Counted from the first letter of the stretch, positions 50,438 through 59,981 are shown. The stretch: DNA of 64,000 nucleotides from RUG12461 sp045661345 (GCA_045661345.1 JAZRFM010000001.1:1-64000); one strand, 5' to 3'. Numbers and translations: made by a program. The notes: generated by a model not told the origin, from the sequence alone.

Positions 50438-51007
50438 ATGAAACTTCGATATGAAACAGACCGACTCATTTTAAGAATTCTGGAACCCGCCGGAGCCGAT
50501 TCCGTTCTCCGTTTTTACCTGGACAACAAGGAACTCTTTGAGCGAAACGAACCGGACCGGGAAGAAGGCTTCTATACCGCAGAGCATCAACACGCGATTC
50601 TGGCTGCTGAGTACAATATGGCTGTGCAAGGAACACTCTATCGTTTCTGGCTTTTTCGGAAAAGTGCCCCGACTGAGATCATCGGAACCGTGAGTGTCCG
50701 CGATATCAAACGGCACTATCGCCAGAGCTGTCTCATCGGTTACAAGCTGGGAGAGCGTTATTTCCATCAGGGCTATGCCACCGAGGCATTGCGGGAGATC
50801 ATCCGTATCATCTTTGACGAGCTCCTGCTTCACCGCATTACGGCTCAGGTCATGACGGATAATGAGGCATCCATCCGGCTCATGGAGCGACTCGGCTTTG
50901 TCAACGAAGGAATTGAACGAAAAGTCTTTTATCTCAACGGGGCGTGGACGGATCACATCCGTTACAGTCTGATCTCAAGCCATCCTGTGATTCCTGAGAA
51001 CGACTGA
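50438..51007 (+). CDS. GNAT-family N-acetyltransferase
   Basis: The protein has 189 residues from MKLRYETDRLIL. The fold is that of RimJ-type acetyltransferases: ETDRLILR at the start, IGYKLGERYFHQGYATEAL (acetyl-CoA loop region) and NEASIRLMERLGFVNEG. It probably acetylates an amino group on a small molecule or protein; the substrate is not known. Its 3' end overlaps the GIY-YIG gene on the other strand by 74 bp. The start codon has no ribosome site but a TATAAT close by. Confidence 0.9.
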   Translation: MKLRYETDRLILRILEPAGADSVLRFYLDNKELFERNEPDREEGFYTAEHQHAILAAEYNMAVQGTLYRFWLFRKSAPTEIIGTVSVRDIKRHYRQSCLIGYKLGERYFHQGYATEALREIIRIIFDELLLHRITAQVMTDNEASIRLMERLGFVNEGIERKVFYLNGAWTDHIRYSLISSHPVIPEND

Positions 51008-51245
51008 TGAGCTGTTCCTTTTTTTGGCGTGTCATTTTCTTGATCTCGGCTTCCCGCTTCATCGCCGCCTCTTTTGTGTCAAAGGTTTCCGTATAAACGA
51101 AGCGGACCGGCCTTCGGGAGGCAGGTCTGGTATACTTGGCGCCTTTTCCGCTGTTATGTGCTTTTAACCGTTTCCCGAGATCATTGGTCCAGCCGGTATA
51201 AAGGGTATGATCCGCACACTCCAGAATATACGTATAATGATTCAT
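50934..51245 (-). CDS. GIY-YIG domain protein (UPF0213 type)
   Basis: The protein has 103 residues. The GIY-YIG motifs are YTYILECADHTLYTGWTND (Y..Y and YTG), KRLKAHNSG and EAAMKREAEIKKM (catalytic Arg and Glu region). These small nucleases occur widely in bacteria and their substrate is uncertain. The last 23 or so residues (SQESQDGLRSDC) come from the region overlapping the acetyltransferase gene, so they may be extra. The start overlaps the end of the GGDEF gene by 4 bases. Confidence 0.88.
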   Translation of the reverse strand: MNHYTYILECADHTLYTGWTNDLGKRLKAHNSGKGAKYTRPASRRPVRFVYTETFDTKEAAMKREAEIKKMTRQKKEQLISRSQESQDGLRSDCNGCDPSTPR

Positions 51246-52900
51246 GTAAGATCCACGTCGGACATGCCCTCCAGTGCTTTTGCCTGTATCGCATCATAGG
51301 CACAGACCTTCAGGCTGTTCCGGCTTACCTTTTTGATCTGATAGAGCATCTCATCCGCCAGACGCAGAAAATCCCCGGGACGGTCGTCTTTTGACGGAAT
51401 ACCCTGACACGCACCCTGTGAGATGGTAACCACGGACGCTGCCCTGGAATACCGGTGCTCCATCCCCATGTCCTTGATTTTATCCCGCAATTCCTCCATC
51501 AGGGCCTCGACTTCTTCCTTGTCATATCCCGTGTAAATCAGCACGAATTCGTCGCCGCCGTAACGGGCGGCAAATACACCGGGATGTTCCTGCATGGAGC
51601 TGATCTGTTTTGCCACAGCCTGAATGCAGACATCTCCCTTCTGGTGACCGTAGTTGTCGTTAAACTGCTTGAAATAGTCGATGTCCAGTATCTCCATACC
51701 GAACTGGTATTGATTCTCCAGTGCTTCGTCAAATCTCCTTTTTGCTTCCAGATTCAGGCAGAACCGGTTTGCCAGACCGGTCAGTGCATCTGTTTCCGAC
51801 TGCTGATGCAGCTTTTCATTTTCTTCGCGCATCTCCTGTTGGCGCCTGGTGGATTCCTCCAGGAAGTTCCGGATATTCAGCATCTTTCCGATGATGTAAT
51901 TGTTTTCTTTTTCCATCATATCGGAAATCTCATAATAGAGCCCGGCAGCCTGCAGATAACCCGCATTTTCTCCAACGAATTTGTAATACTTGATCTTCAG
52001 CCCCAGAATCCTTTTTTCCAGATTATGGATCCCCGACTGCTTTGTGAAGGATTCCAGCTTATTCAGCAGCACCCACAGTTCATTGTACTTTTCCGTCTCC
52101 AGGAGAAGTTCACAGTACCGGAAAATGTCCTCGAAAATGTCCATCAGCGGGAACTCCATGTTCATCAGGCCGGAGACCTGGTCGATTGCATCGTCCCGCA
52201 GGGAGAATTTTTTTTCTTCATGGTAAATCCGTGCTTCGAAGCAATGATAAACCAGAAGATTCACGGAATCCTCCTCCAGCTTTCCCGCTTTTTTGGCAAG
52301 ATCCATATAACTGCGTCCCGCCATGAGGTCATGCCGCATAAGGCAGGTGTTGGCCAGACCGATGTTCGCACTGAATACCAGGCTTTCATGGCCCGGAAAT
52401 GCCGGGTATTTCTGGAGGATCACCAGACCTGCTTCAAAAAACCGCGCCGCCTGCTGATAGTCTCCGCAGTTCATATACAGCATCCCGATGTTGATGTTGA
52501 TGATCGTCCCCATCTCGTGGAGTCCGTAATTCTGGCAGTACTTCAGGGAAGTCAGGTAATAGTCCATGGCAAAGGGCGCGTTTCCCCGGTTCAGGGAAGT
52601 AATCGCCATGAGATTATATGCTCTGGTCAAAAGCTCCCATTGCTCCGATGCGTCCAGATAGGCCAGAGCCGTCATGATATTTCGTAAAAAATCCTCTGTC
52701 CGGTTCAGAATATAGTAATTCTCCGCCCGGAAATAATAGGCGAAACCGAGGAGCATGTTGTCGGATGTCTTCTTTCCCCGCTCTATCAGCTTTTCACAGC
52801 AATCCAGCATCGCCTCCGCGTTTACCCCACGGTTCATCAGGATCTTATTAGCCAGATCCCGCACATATTCTCCGTACTCGTCAAAAGGAAACACATCCAC
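51242..52900 (-). CDS. TPR and GGDEF diguanylate cyclase
   Basis: The protein has 552 residues: about 340 residues of TPR-like helices (N-terminus), a coiled-coil linker (about 345-375) and a GGDEF domain with DALTGLANR and RYGGDEFVLIY (catalytic site intact). It should make cyclic di-GMP. No membrane helix is present, so the input is cytoplasmic, probably by protein contact through the TPR part. The start is GTG at 52900, overlapping the rsmA stop by one base. The EAL protein 2.5 kb away could be its opponent. Confidence 0.93.
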   Translation of the reverse strand: MDVFPFDEYGEYVRDLANKILMNRGVNAEAMLDCCEKLIERGKKTSDNMLLGFAYYFRAENYYILNRTEDFLRNIMTALAYLDASEQWELLTRAYNLMAITSLNRGNAPFAMDYYLTSLKYCQNYGLHEMGTIININIGMLYMNCGDYQQAARFFEAGLVILQKYPAFPGHESLVFSANIGLANTCLMRHDLMAGRSYMDLAKKAGKLEEDSVNLLVYHCFEARIYHEEKKFSLRDDAIDQVSGLMNMEFPLMDIFEDIFRYCELLLETEKYNELWVLLNKLESFTKQSGIHNLEKRILGLKIKYYKFVGENAGYLQAAGLYYEISDMMEKENNYIIGKMLNIRNFLEESTRRQQEMREENEKLHQQSETDALTGLANRFCLNLEAKRRFDEALENQYQFGMEILDIDYFKQFNDNYGHQKGDVCIQAVAKQISSMQEHPGVFAARYGGDEFVLIYTGYDKEEVEALMEELRDKIKDMGMEHRYSRAASVVTISQGACQGIPSKDDRPGDFLRLADEMLYQIKKVSRNSLKVCAYDAIQAKALEGMSDVDLT

Positions 52901-53769
52901 TAGTCCAAAACCTCTTGTATTTTATCACTCAATCTTGCAAAATCCTGTAATGACAACGTTTCTCCCCGTACCGTGGCAGGAAACCCGCAGGCCGAAATAC
53001 ACGCGGATGCCTGCTCTTTTGTCAGCGAAAACTCCGTCCCGTGGCTGATCCCGTTCTGCAGTGTTTTTCTGCGCTGGGCAAAAGAGGCACGGATCACCTG
53101 AAACATCAGCTTCGGATCACGTACCGTCACCGGCGGCGTGTCAAAAACACGGAAATGTACCACGGCACTGTGTGCATTCGGTCTCGGTATAAAGCAATTC
53201 GGCGGAACATAAGTGACGATCCGGGGATCGGCGGCGTACTGCACAGCCAGGGAGAGGGCACCGTAATCCTTTGTACCGGGCCGGGCACAGATACGCTCCG
53301 CCACTTCCTTCTGTACCATTACCGTCATGCCGGAAAGCGGTATATCCGATTCCAGGAGCTTCATCAGGATCGGTGTCGTGATATAATAAGGGAGATTTGC
53401 CAGCACCTTGATGGGTTTCCCCTCATGATACTGCGCAACAAGAGCACGTATATCCACCTTCAGGATATCTTCCTGCAGGATCACCGTATTATCGCATGCC
53501 GAAAGCGTATCCTTCAGGATCGGAATCAAACGGGGATCGATCTCGACTGCTGCCACGCGTTTCGCCGAAGCGGACAGAGCTTCCGTCATGGTGCCGATGC
53601 CCGGACCGATCTCCAGGACAAAGTCCTCCGGACCGATCCCGGCTGCCTCCAGGATCCTGTCCAGCACCAGAGGATCAATCAGAAAGTTCTGTCCATACTT
53701 CTTTTGAAATTGAAAATGATATTTCTGTAATACCGCGATCGTATTCCGGGGCTGGATCAGTTCCGTCAT
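52900..53769 (-). CDS. rsmA: 16S rRNA (adenine-1518/1519-N6,N6)-dimethyltransferase
   Basis: The protein has 289 residues. It dimethylates A1518 and A1519 in the 3' hairpin of 16S rRNA. Motifs: KKYGQNFLID (start of the fold), VLEIGPGIGTMT (SAM motif I) and VLANLPYYITTPILMKLLE (NLPY catalytic motif). GGGAG precedes the ATG. The gene overlaps tatD by 4 bases, a common pairing in Firmicutes. Confidence 0.98.
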   Translation of the reverse strand: MTELIQPRNTIAVLQKYHFQFQKKYGQNFLIDPLVLDRILEAAGIGPEDFVLEIGPGIGTMTEALSASAKRVAAVEIDPRLIPILKDTLSACDNTVILQEDILKVDIRALVAQYHEGKPIKVLANLPYYITTPILMKLLESDIPLSGMTVMVQKEVAERICARPGTKDYGALSLAVQYAADPRIVTYVPPNCFIPRPNAHSAVVHFRVFDTPPVTVRDPKLMFQVIRASFAQRRKTLQNGISHGTEFSLTKEQASACISACGFPATVRGETLSLQDFARLSDKIQEVLD

Positions 53770-54575
53770 TTTTGATTCTCCCGTCCGTCAGCGGACTGCA
53801 GCTGCTCCAATCCGAACAGGGTGCAGGCATTGTGCCAGGTCACATCCTCTGTCTCCTCCGGAGAGATTCCCTTGATCCTGGATACAGCTGATACGACATA
53901 CGGAAGATACAAAGAAGAATTGCGCTTTCCGCGATACGGCTCCGGTGCCAGATAGGGGGCATCCGTTTCGAGAAGAATCCTGTCGAAGGGCACGGTTTCC
54001 AGCGTCTCCCTCAGTTTCTTTCCGTTTGAGAAGGTCACGACGCCGCCGATTCCGATATAATATCCCATCCGGACGTACTCCGCCGCCTGCTCCGCTGAAT
54101 AGGAATAGCAATGAATCACCCCGGGGATCCGTTCCGCGGCCGCTTTTTGCATGATATCAAATGTATCCTTTGCGGCATCTCTGGAATGAATGATCACGGG
54201 AAGTCCCGTTTCCTTTGCCAGAGACAGTTGTCTCTGAAACCAGAACCGCTGCGCTTCCCGTACCTTCGGATCTTTTTCCCAATAGTAATCCAGTCCGATC
54301 TCTCCGATGGCCACTGTTTTTTCCCGGGCAGCCAGCTGCCGGATCCGATCCAGCACTGTCTCGTCCAGTCCGCCGATATCGCTTGGATGAATCCCGACTG
54401 CCGCATAAATGAATGGATAGTCATCGGAAAGAGCCGGCGTCGTCCGCAGGGAGTCCGGATCCGCGCAGACATTCACTACCGCCCCGATTCCGTGCCGGGA
54501 AAAACCGGCAAGCAGTGCCTCCCTGTCCTCATCAAATCTGTGATCATCATAATGCGCGTGGCTGTCGAAGATCAT
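53766..54575 (-). CDS. TatD-family metal-dependent DNase
   Basis: The protein has 269 residues. The metal ligands of the family are visible in DSHAHYDD, GEIGLDYYWE, VIIHSRDA, GVIHCYSYS and LLETDAPYLAPEP. It is a 3'-5' DNase or hydrolase of DNA and perhaps of D-aminoacyl substrates. The gene lies 12 bp after metG and is translationally coupled to rsmA, as in many Firmicutes. Confidence 0.97.
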   Translation of the reverse strand: MIFDSHAHYDDHRFDEDREALLAGFSRHGIGAVVNVCADPDSLRTTPALSDDYPFIYAAVGIHPSDIGGLDETVLDRIRQLAAREKTVAIGEIGLDYYWEKDPKVREAQRFWFQRQLSLAKETGLPVIIHSRDAAKDTFDIMQKAAAERIPGVIHCYSYSAEQAAEYVRMGYYIGIGGVVTFSNGKKLRETLETVPFDRILLETDAPYLAPEPYRGKRNSSLYLPYVVSAVSRIKGISPEETEDVTWHNACTLFGLEQLQSADGRENQK

Positions 54576-54587
54576 CGCTTTCTGTTC

Positions 54588-56654
54588 CTATGCAATCTCT
54601 GCGCCGCTGGGGCAGTCCTTTTCCGGTGTCATCACGACATACTTCCCTTCCGCATCCTCTGCACACAGGATCATGCCCTCCGACAGCACCCCGGCCAGCT
54701 TCGCAGGCTTCAGATTCACAAGTACCATCACCTTTTTCCCCACCATTTCCTCCGGGGTGTAGTATTTCCGAATGCCGGAAACGATCTGTACGGTGCGGCT
54801 CCCGATCTTCACCTGCGAACACAGCAGCTTTTTCGATTTTTCCACGGCTTCACAGGACAGGATCTCTCCCACCTGGAACTGCATTTTTTCAAAATCTTCA
54901 AAGGAAATCTCCGGCTTCGGCTCCTGATCTATCACAGCTTCGTCAGAGGGTTCTCCGTTTCCCTCCGAAAGCTCGGCTTTGCGCTGCATGGCAGCCTCTT
55001 CCTCCGTCAGCTTGCCGGCCCTGACCAGATTTTGTCTGGCCATCTCCTGATGCTCCAGAAACTCTTTCCTTTGTTTTTCCTGAATTTCGTCTGTTTTTTT
55101 CATGATCTCTTCCTTGTCCAGACGCGCAAACAGGATCTCCGGCTGTTCGGTGACTTTGTTGCCGGAGGGATAGCATCCGAAGGTCGTCAGGGTATCAAAG
55201 TCCCGCAGTGGTGCCCGAAGCTGCGTCATGATCCGCTCCGCCGTTTCGGGCAGGAAGGGAGCGAGAAGCGCTGTCCCGATGCTGATCCCCTCCGTCAGAT
55301 TGTAAAGGACTGTTTTCAGCCGGTCATGCTTCTCTTCGGATTTGGCCAGTACCCAGGGCTCTGTCTCATCGATATACTTGTTCAGGCGTTTGAAAATGGC
55401 AAAAATCTCAGTCAGCGCATCCGAAACACGGAGTTTCTCCATCATGGTCTCGATCTTCTGGTAAGCACCCGTGCAGACCGCCTTCAGATCATCATCCACA
55501 GCTTCTGATACCCCTGCATCCGTCACAACGCCGTCAAAATACTTGTTGGACATGGAAATCGTCCGGTTTACAAGGTTTCCCAGAGTATTGGCCAGATCGG
55601 AGTTGGTGCGTTCAATCATCAGCTCCCAGGTGATCACACCGTCGCTTTCGTAGGGCATCTCATGCAGCACGAAATAACGCACGGCGTCCACGCCGAACAG
55701 GTCTGCCAGATCATCGGCGTAGATCACGTTCCCCTTGCTTTTACTCATCTTTTCGCCGCCCTGCAGAAGCCAGGGATGTCCGAAAATCAGCTTCGGCAGA
55801 GGCTCGCCCAGCGCCATCAAAAAGATGGGCCAGTAGATCGTGTGGAAACGGATGATGTCCTTTCCGATGAGATGAAGGTCTGCCGGCCAGTTTTTTTTGT
55901 ACAGGTTGGAAGAATGACCGTCCGCATCGTAGCCGATCCCGGTGATATAGTTGCTCAGCGCATCCAGCCAGACATATACCACATGGTTTTCGTCAAAGGT
56001 GACCGGGATTCCCCATTTGAACGATGTTCTGGAAACACAAAGATCCTGCAGTCCGGGCAGGAGAAAATTATTCATCATCTCATTTTTCCGGCTGACGGGC
56101 TGGATAAACTCCGGATGGGCATTGATATACTCGATCAGACGATCGGCATATTTGCTCATCCTGAAAAAGTAAGCCTCCTCCTTGGCCGGATGCACGGGAC
56201 TGCCGCAGACCGGGCAGGTGTGTTCTTCCGTGACCTGCGAAGAGGTGTAGAAAGCCTCACACTCCGTGCAGTACAACCCTTCATAAGCGCCTTTGTAAAT
56301 ATCACCCTGGTCATAGAGCTTCTTGAAAATCTTCTGTACCTGCTGCTCATGATCCGCATCGGTGGTCCTGATAAAACGATCATAGGTGGTATTCATCAGA
56401 TCCCACTGGGTTTTGATGACCCCGGCCGTGGCATCCACAAACTCCTTCGGTGTCATTCCCTCTTCAATGGCACGGGTTTCGATCTTCTGTCCGTGCTCAT
56501 CACTCCCGGTCAGGAAATGCACGTCATATCCGTCCGCGCGCTTGTAGCGGGCAATCGCATCCGCCAGCACGATCTCATAGCAGTTGCCGATGTGCGGCTT
56601 TCCGGATGTATAGGTAATGGCTGTTGTAATATAATATTTTCCTTTTCCCTGCAT
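54588..56654 (-). CDS. metG: Methionyl-tRNA synthetase
   Basis: The protein has 688 residues. It carries KPHIGNCY (HIGH), a zinc knuckle (YCTECE and CPVCGSP), EKMSKSKGN (KMSKS), an anticodon domain and, after a Lys/Glu-rich linker, a C-terminal tRNA-binding domain (about 585-688: FEKMQFQVGEILSCEAV) of the OB fold. GAGGAG precedes the ATG. The three genes metG, tatD and rsmA form a housekeeping operon. Confidence 0.98.
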   Translation of the reverse strand: MQGKGKYYITTAITYTSGKPHIGNCYEIVLADAIARYKRADGYDVHFLTGSDEHGQKIETRAIEEGMTPKEFVDATAGVIKTQWDLMNTTYDRFIRTTDADHEQQVQKIFKKLYDQGDIYKGAYEGLYCTECEAFYTSSQVTEEHTCPVCGSPVHPAKEEAYFFRMSKYADRLIEYINAHPEFIQPVSRKNEMMNNFLLPGLQDLCVSRTSFKWGIPVTFDENHVVYVWLDALSNYITGIGYDADGHSSNLYKKNWPADLHLIGKDIIRFHTIYWPIFLMALGEPLPKLIFGHPWLLQGGEKMSKSKGNVIYADDLADLFGVDAVRYFVLHEMPYESDGVITWELMIERTNSDLANTLGNLVNRTISMSNKYFDGVVTDAGVSEAVDDDLKAVCTGAYQKIETMMEKLRVSDALTEIFAIFKRLNKYIDETEPWVLAKSEEKHDRLKTVLYNLTEGISIGTALLAPFLPETAERIMTQLRAPLRDFDTLTTFGCYPSGNKVTEQPEILFARLDKEEIMKKTDEIQEKQRKEFLEHQEMARQNLVRAGKLTEEEAAMQRKAELSEGNGEPSDEAVIDQEPKPEISFEDFEKMQFQVGEILSCEAVEKSKKLLCSQVKIGSRTVQIVSGIRKYYTPEEMVGKKVMVLVNLKPAKLAGVLSEGMILCAEDAEGKYVVMTPEKDCPSGAEIA

Positions 56655-56684
56655 GGTTTTTTTCTCCTCTGCGTCTTATTCTGA

Positions 56685-58247
56685 TCAATCTAGGCCCGCA
56701 ATCCGCATAAGCAATCTGCGATCCGCCGGAAACGGCGCCCTGGAAAGCTTTCCGGGATTCACGGCAACCGCTTCCACTGCCTGCAGCCTGATCTCCTTCT
56801 CAATGCTGCCGGGTTTGCATACCGCATGATAGTAGCCCTCCAGCTCCTCTAAATCAAAGAACCCGGCCGCCCGCGCCAGCATCAGCCCCTCATCTCCTGC
56901 TTCGCGCAGGAAACGGGATAAGAAAAAGCCGACTGCCCTGCCGTGGGGGATATCTCCGAACATGGTCAGGGTATAGGAAAGGGCATGCGGCAGGCAGGTA
57001 CCCGTGATCGCAATCGCCATACCCGCCAGCGTACTGGTCGTCATGAGATCCTCCCTGTCCTTTTCCGTCAATTCCCGTCTGCCGAGGATCGCATCCTTCA
57101 CCCGACGCCAGATGGAAAGCCCCTGCAGGACATAGGCACGGGAAAGCTCCGTCGCATTGCTGTTAAAATAGCTCTCCAGAAGATGCGACAATGCATCAAT
57201 CGCTGTATTCCCGATGATCTCCGGCGAAGCCGTCTGCAAATACTTTCCGTCGACCAACGCAAGTCCCGGGTAGATCTTATAAGGAATCGAGCTCTTGGAC
57301 TGCCGTTCCTTCCTGGTCAGTACCGCAACGCCCGTGGCCTCCGAGCCGGTGCCGCAGGTGGTCGGAACCGCAACCACCGGAAGCGCATGCGCGTCATGTC
57401 TGGTTTCATAAAGATAATCCTTTTCCTGATCATGATGATAGATCATCAGCGCGACCGCCTTTGCCGCATCCAGCGGTGACCCCCCGCCGATACCGATGAC
57501 AAAATCCGCCTGGCTCATCACGCCCATTTCGCGTGCTCTCATAATGGTGTCCGTGGAGGGATTCTGCTCTACCTCCTCAAAGACAACATGATGAATTCCG
57601 TTTGCATCCAGGGCGGCTTCGATATCACGAAGGGCACCGCTATCCTTTGCCGAATGAGCCCCTGTCACGATGAGCGCCCGCTTCCCGAAGGCTTTCAGCT
57701 GTTCGGCGTAATGCGCAACCGCATCCCTTTCCTGCAGGATTACCAGCTCTTTTCTGTCAGCCGGCTTTTTGCCGGGGACAATCGGTTCTCTTACCAGAGG
57801 ATTGGACAGCAGATTTCCGTCCGCATCATAGCTTAGGGCAAAAGAAAAGAAGGCATTGTCTTTCCTTAACAGCGGCAGAAAGATCCGGTCTCCTTCCCAT
57901 AAATCAAGCTCCTCCACCTTTTCCTTTAAAACCCAGGAAAGCTCTCCTTCCTCGCATTCCTTCAGCTCTCCGCTGAATTTGTCGGAGGTATAGACAAACA
58001 TTTCTTCCGTCTCATCCGGGCAGATGAAATGAATCACTCCCCGGAACGTGAGGGCTGTAAGCGTCAGTCCGGTCTCTTCTCTGGTCTCCCGGCGCACGCA
58101 TTCCTCCGGCGTCTCGTCCTCCTCGATATGACCGCCGACACCGATCCATTTCCCTGCGTTGATATCATGCAGCTTCCTGGTTCTGTGCAGCATCAGATAG
58201 GCGCCGTCTTTCTCAATATAGCATAAGGTCGTACACTTTGTTTTCAT
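56685..58247 (-). CDS. NUDIX hydrolase fused to iron-type alcohol dehydrogenase
   Basis: I start at 58247 (MKTKCTT), preceded by AAAGGACGGG; this gives 520 residues. The first 135 form a NUDIX domain (GHIEEDETPEECVRRETRE, then ETGL: G-x5-E-x7-REUxEExGU), close to 8-oxo-dGTP or MutT-type hydrolases. After a linker of about 30 residues an iron-containing alcohol dehydrogenase domain follows, with GGGSPLDAAKA (NAD site), DALSHLLE, LPHALS and DIPHGRAVG supplying the metal ligands. Both domains look active. The fusion is continuous and has no stop, so it is not a frameshift. It is 30 bp before metG and has its own promoter. Confidence 0.9.
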   Translation of the reverse strand: MKTKCTTLCYIEKDGAYLMLHRTRKLHDINAGKWIGVGGHIEEDETPEECVRRETREETGLTLTALTFRGVIHFICPDETEEMFVYTSDKFSGELKECEEGELSWVLKEKVEELDLWEGDRIFLPLLRKDNAFFSFALSYDADGNLLSNPLVREPIVPGKKPADRKELVILQERDAVAHYAEQLKAFGKRALIVTGAHSAKDSGALRDIEAALDANGIHHVVFEEVEQNPSTDTIMRAREMGVMSQADFVIGIGGGSPLDAAKAVALMIYHHDQEKDYLYETRHDAHALPVVAVPTTCGTGSEATGVAVLTRKERQSKSSIPYKIYPGLALVDGKYLQTASPEIIGNTAIDALSHLLESYFNSNATELSRAYVLQGLSIWRRVKDAILGRRELTEKDREDLMTTSTLAGMAIAITGTCLPHALSYTLTMFGDIPHGRAVGFFLSRFLREAGDEGLMLARAAGFFDLEELEGYYHAVCKPGSIEKEIRLQAVEAVAVNPGKLSRAPFPADRRLLMRIAGLD

Positions 58248-58318
58248 AGGAATTCCCGTCCTTTTCATGATGTCAGGGTCAATCGTTGCCAGCCGCCTTC
58301 GGCTGTCACGTACGTTTC

Positions 58319-58327
58319 ATTATAGCA
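58319..58327 (-). promoter_or_regulatory. Extended -10 promoter before the NUDIX fusion gene
   Basis: On the minus strand TGCTATAAT gives an extended -10 (58319-58327), 72 bp before the start codon. A short stem (AGCCG / CGGCT, 58291-58304) lies in the leader. The -35 region is weak. Confidence 0.55.
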
Positions 58328-58333
58328 TATCAC

Positions 58334-59374
58334 TCAGCGCAGACAGATGTAGACCATGTATCCCGCATAGACTGCCAGCATCACCGCGCCGTGCGCTCTG
58401 GTCAGCTTCCCTTTGCTCCAGGCAAAAATCCAAACCAGGACGCTGCACGCTATCAAAACAGCGATATCAATCAGGTTTTCCAGAATAAAATCTATGGGAC
58501 TGATGGTCGCGGCAGCGCCCAGAATCAGAAGAATGTTAAATATATTCGATCCGATGACGTTTCCGACCGCCATATCCACTTCGTTCTTTTTTGCCGCCAC
58601 CACGGAAGTGACAAGCTCCGGCAGGCTGGTACCGAGTGCCACGATGGTAAGACCGATCAATGTCTCAGACATTCCCACGATTCTTGCGATTGCCACCGCA
58701 CCGTACTGTACCTCCACACCATTTGGCAGGGTCAGTGCACCGCCTACCACAAAGTCTCCGCCGAATTTGATCGCCACTGCGCCGAGTACAATGTACAGAA
58801 TGCAGCGCCATATTGGCAGTTCCTTTACTTCTTCCCCCTTCGGCTCCTGTTCTTCTCTTGTTTCTTTTCGCGCTTTTAAGGCAACTACCACTGTGGAAAT
58901 CAAAAACAGCACAAACAGAATAAGCAGAATCACGCCTTCCAGGCGTCCCACCATGCCGATGATCCCCTTGGATGCATCCTTTGGCACTTTACTGGTATAA
59001 CCGAATACCGCCAGCAGAAAGGCACATACGATGGAAAAAGGAAAATCCGATTTCAAGGTGTTTCTGCCCACAGCCAGAGGGGCGAACAGGGCGCTCATAC
59101 CGAGCACCACCAGCAGATTAAAGAGATTCGATCCCGTAACATTACTGACAGCCAGGGAATTGCTGCCGGAGATGGATGCCGTCACGGAGACCGCCAGCTC
59201 CGGAAAGCTTGTTCCCATGGCTACCACCGTAAGACCGATGACGATGGGGGGGACGCGCAGCTTTTTGGCAATGGCGGAGCTCCCGCTGACAAAGGCATCC
59301 GCCCCTTTGATCAGCAGAATAAATCCGATGATCAGGGTAATGATTGCAATAATAACTGTAGAAACCGGTGACAT
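58334..59374 (-). CDS. CaCA-family calcium/sodium antiporter
   Basis: The protein has 346 residues from MSPVSTVI (GGAGGAG upstream). It has about ten membrane helices in two halves, each with an alpha-repeat: GTSFPELAVSVTAS and SNLFNLLV in the first, GTSLPELVTSVVAA and SNIFNILL in the second. It exchanges Ca2+ (or another divalent ion) for Na+. It follows the MntP gene by 40 bp, so manganese and calcium export may be co-transcribed. Confidence 0.94.
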   Translation of the reverse strand: MSPVSTVIIAIITLIIGFILLIKGADAFVSGSSAIAKKLRVPPIVIGLTVVAMGTSFPELAVSVTASISGSNSLAVSNVTGSNLFNLLVVLGMSALFAPLAVGRNTLKSDFPFSIVCAFLLAVFGYTSKVPKDASKGIIGMVGRLEGVILLILFVLFLISTVVVALKARKETREEQEPKGEEVKELPIWRCILYIVLGAVAIKFGGDFVVGGALTLPNGVEVQYGAVAIARIVGMSETLIGLTIVALGTSLPELVTSVVAAKKNEVDMAVGNVIGSNIFNILLILGAAATISPIDFILENLIDIAVLIACSVLVWIFAWSKGKLTRAHGAVMLAVYAGYMVYICLR

Positions 59375-59414
59375 GAAACTCCTCCTTACATCCAATCCAC
59401 GCTTTGATGCGGTA

Positions 59415-59981
59415 TCAGGATCCCAAATGCTCGACCAGGACTTTCACCCCGATCAGGATCAGGATCACACCGCCCGCGATCTCTGCCTTCTTTTCAAAAC
59501 GACTCCCGAACCGGCTGCCGATACAGACGCCTGCAACGGACAATCCGAAGGTGATCACACCGATCACAGGCGCTGCCGGAACAATGGGCGTCCCGATGGC
59601 GGCAAAAGAAATCCCCACCGCAAGGGCATCAATACTGGTAGCAATCGCAAGTACAAACAGTTCTTTATGATTCAGCGGTTGATACTCTTCCGATGCCGCC
59701 TCTTCCTCTTTGCCACGGATTGCCTCCAGAATCATTTTCCCGCCGATAAACACAAGCAGTCCGAATGCAATCCAGTGATCCACCTTCTCGATATAGACCC
59801 GAAAGCCGGTGCCGAGAAGCCATCCGAGAACCGGCATCAGCGCCTGAAATCCGCCAAAATAGAGCCCGATCACTATGGTTTGACTCCACCGGATCTTTTT
59901 CATCCCGAGCCCCTTACAGGTGGCTACCGCGAATGCATCCATGGAAAGGCCGATCCCGATCAGCAGTATATCAAGCCACAT
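59415..59981 (-). CDS. mntP: Putative manganese efflux pump MntP
   Basis: The protein has 188 residues with six membrane helices. GIGLSMDAFAVATCKG (first Asp) and ATSIDALAVGISFAA (second Asp) are the family signatures. The ATG at 59981 follows GGAGAG. It is divergent from tyrS; no yybP-ykoY-type manganese riboswitch is visible in the 150 bp between the two genes. Confidence 0.94.
   Translation of the reverse strand: MWLDILLIGIGLSMDAFAVATCKGLGMKKIRWSQTIVIGLYFGGFQALMPVLGWLLGTGFRVYIEKVDHWIAFGLLVFIGGKMILEAIRGKEEEAASEEYQPLNHKELFVLAIATSIDALAVGISFAAIGTPIVPAAPVIGVITFGLSVAGVCIGSRFGSRFEKKAEIAGGVILILIGVKVLVEHLGS

Noticed and set aside
51455..52687. Long plus-strand open frame opposite the GGDEF gene
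   Set aside because: No ribosome site and no motif; the GGDEF protein is clear on the other strand.
54111..55508. Long plus-strand open frame opposite metG and tatD
   Set aside because: It has no ribosome site, and its translation is rich in Arg, His, Cys and Leu without any motif. It is the complement of two well-supported genes.
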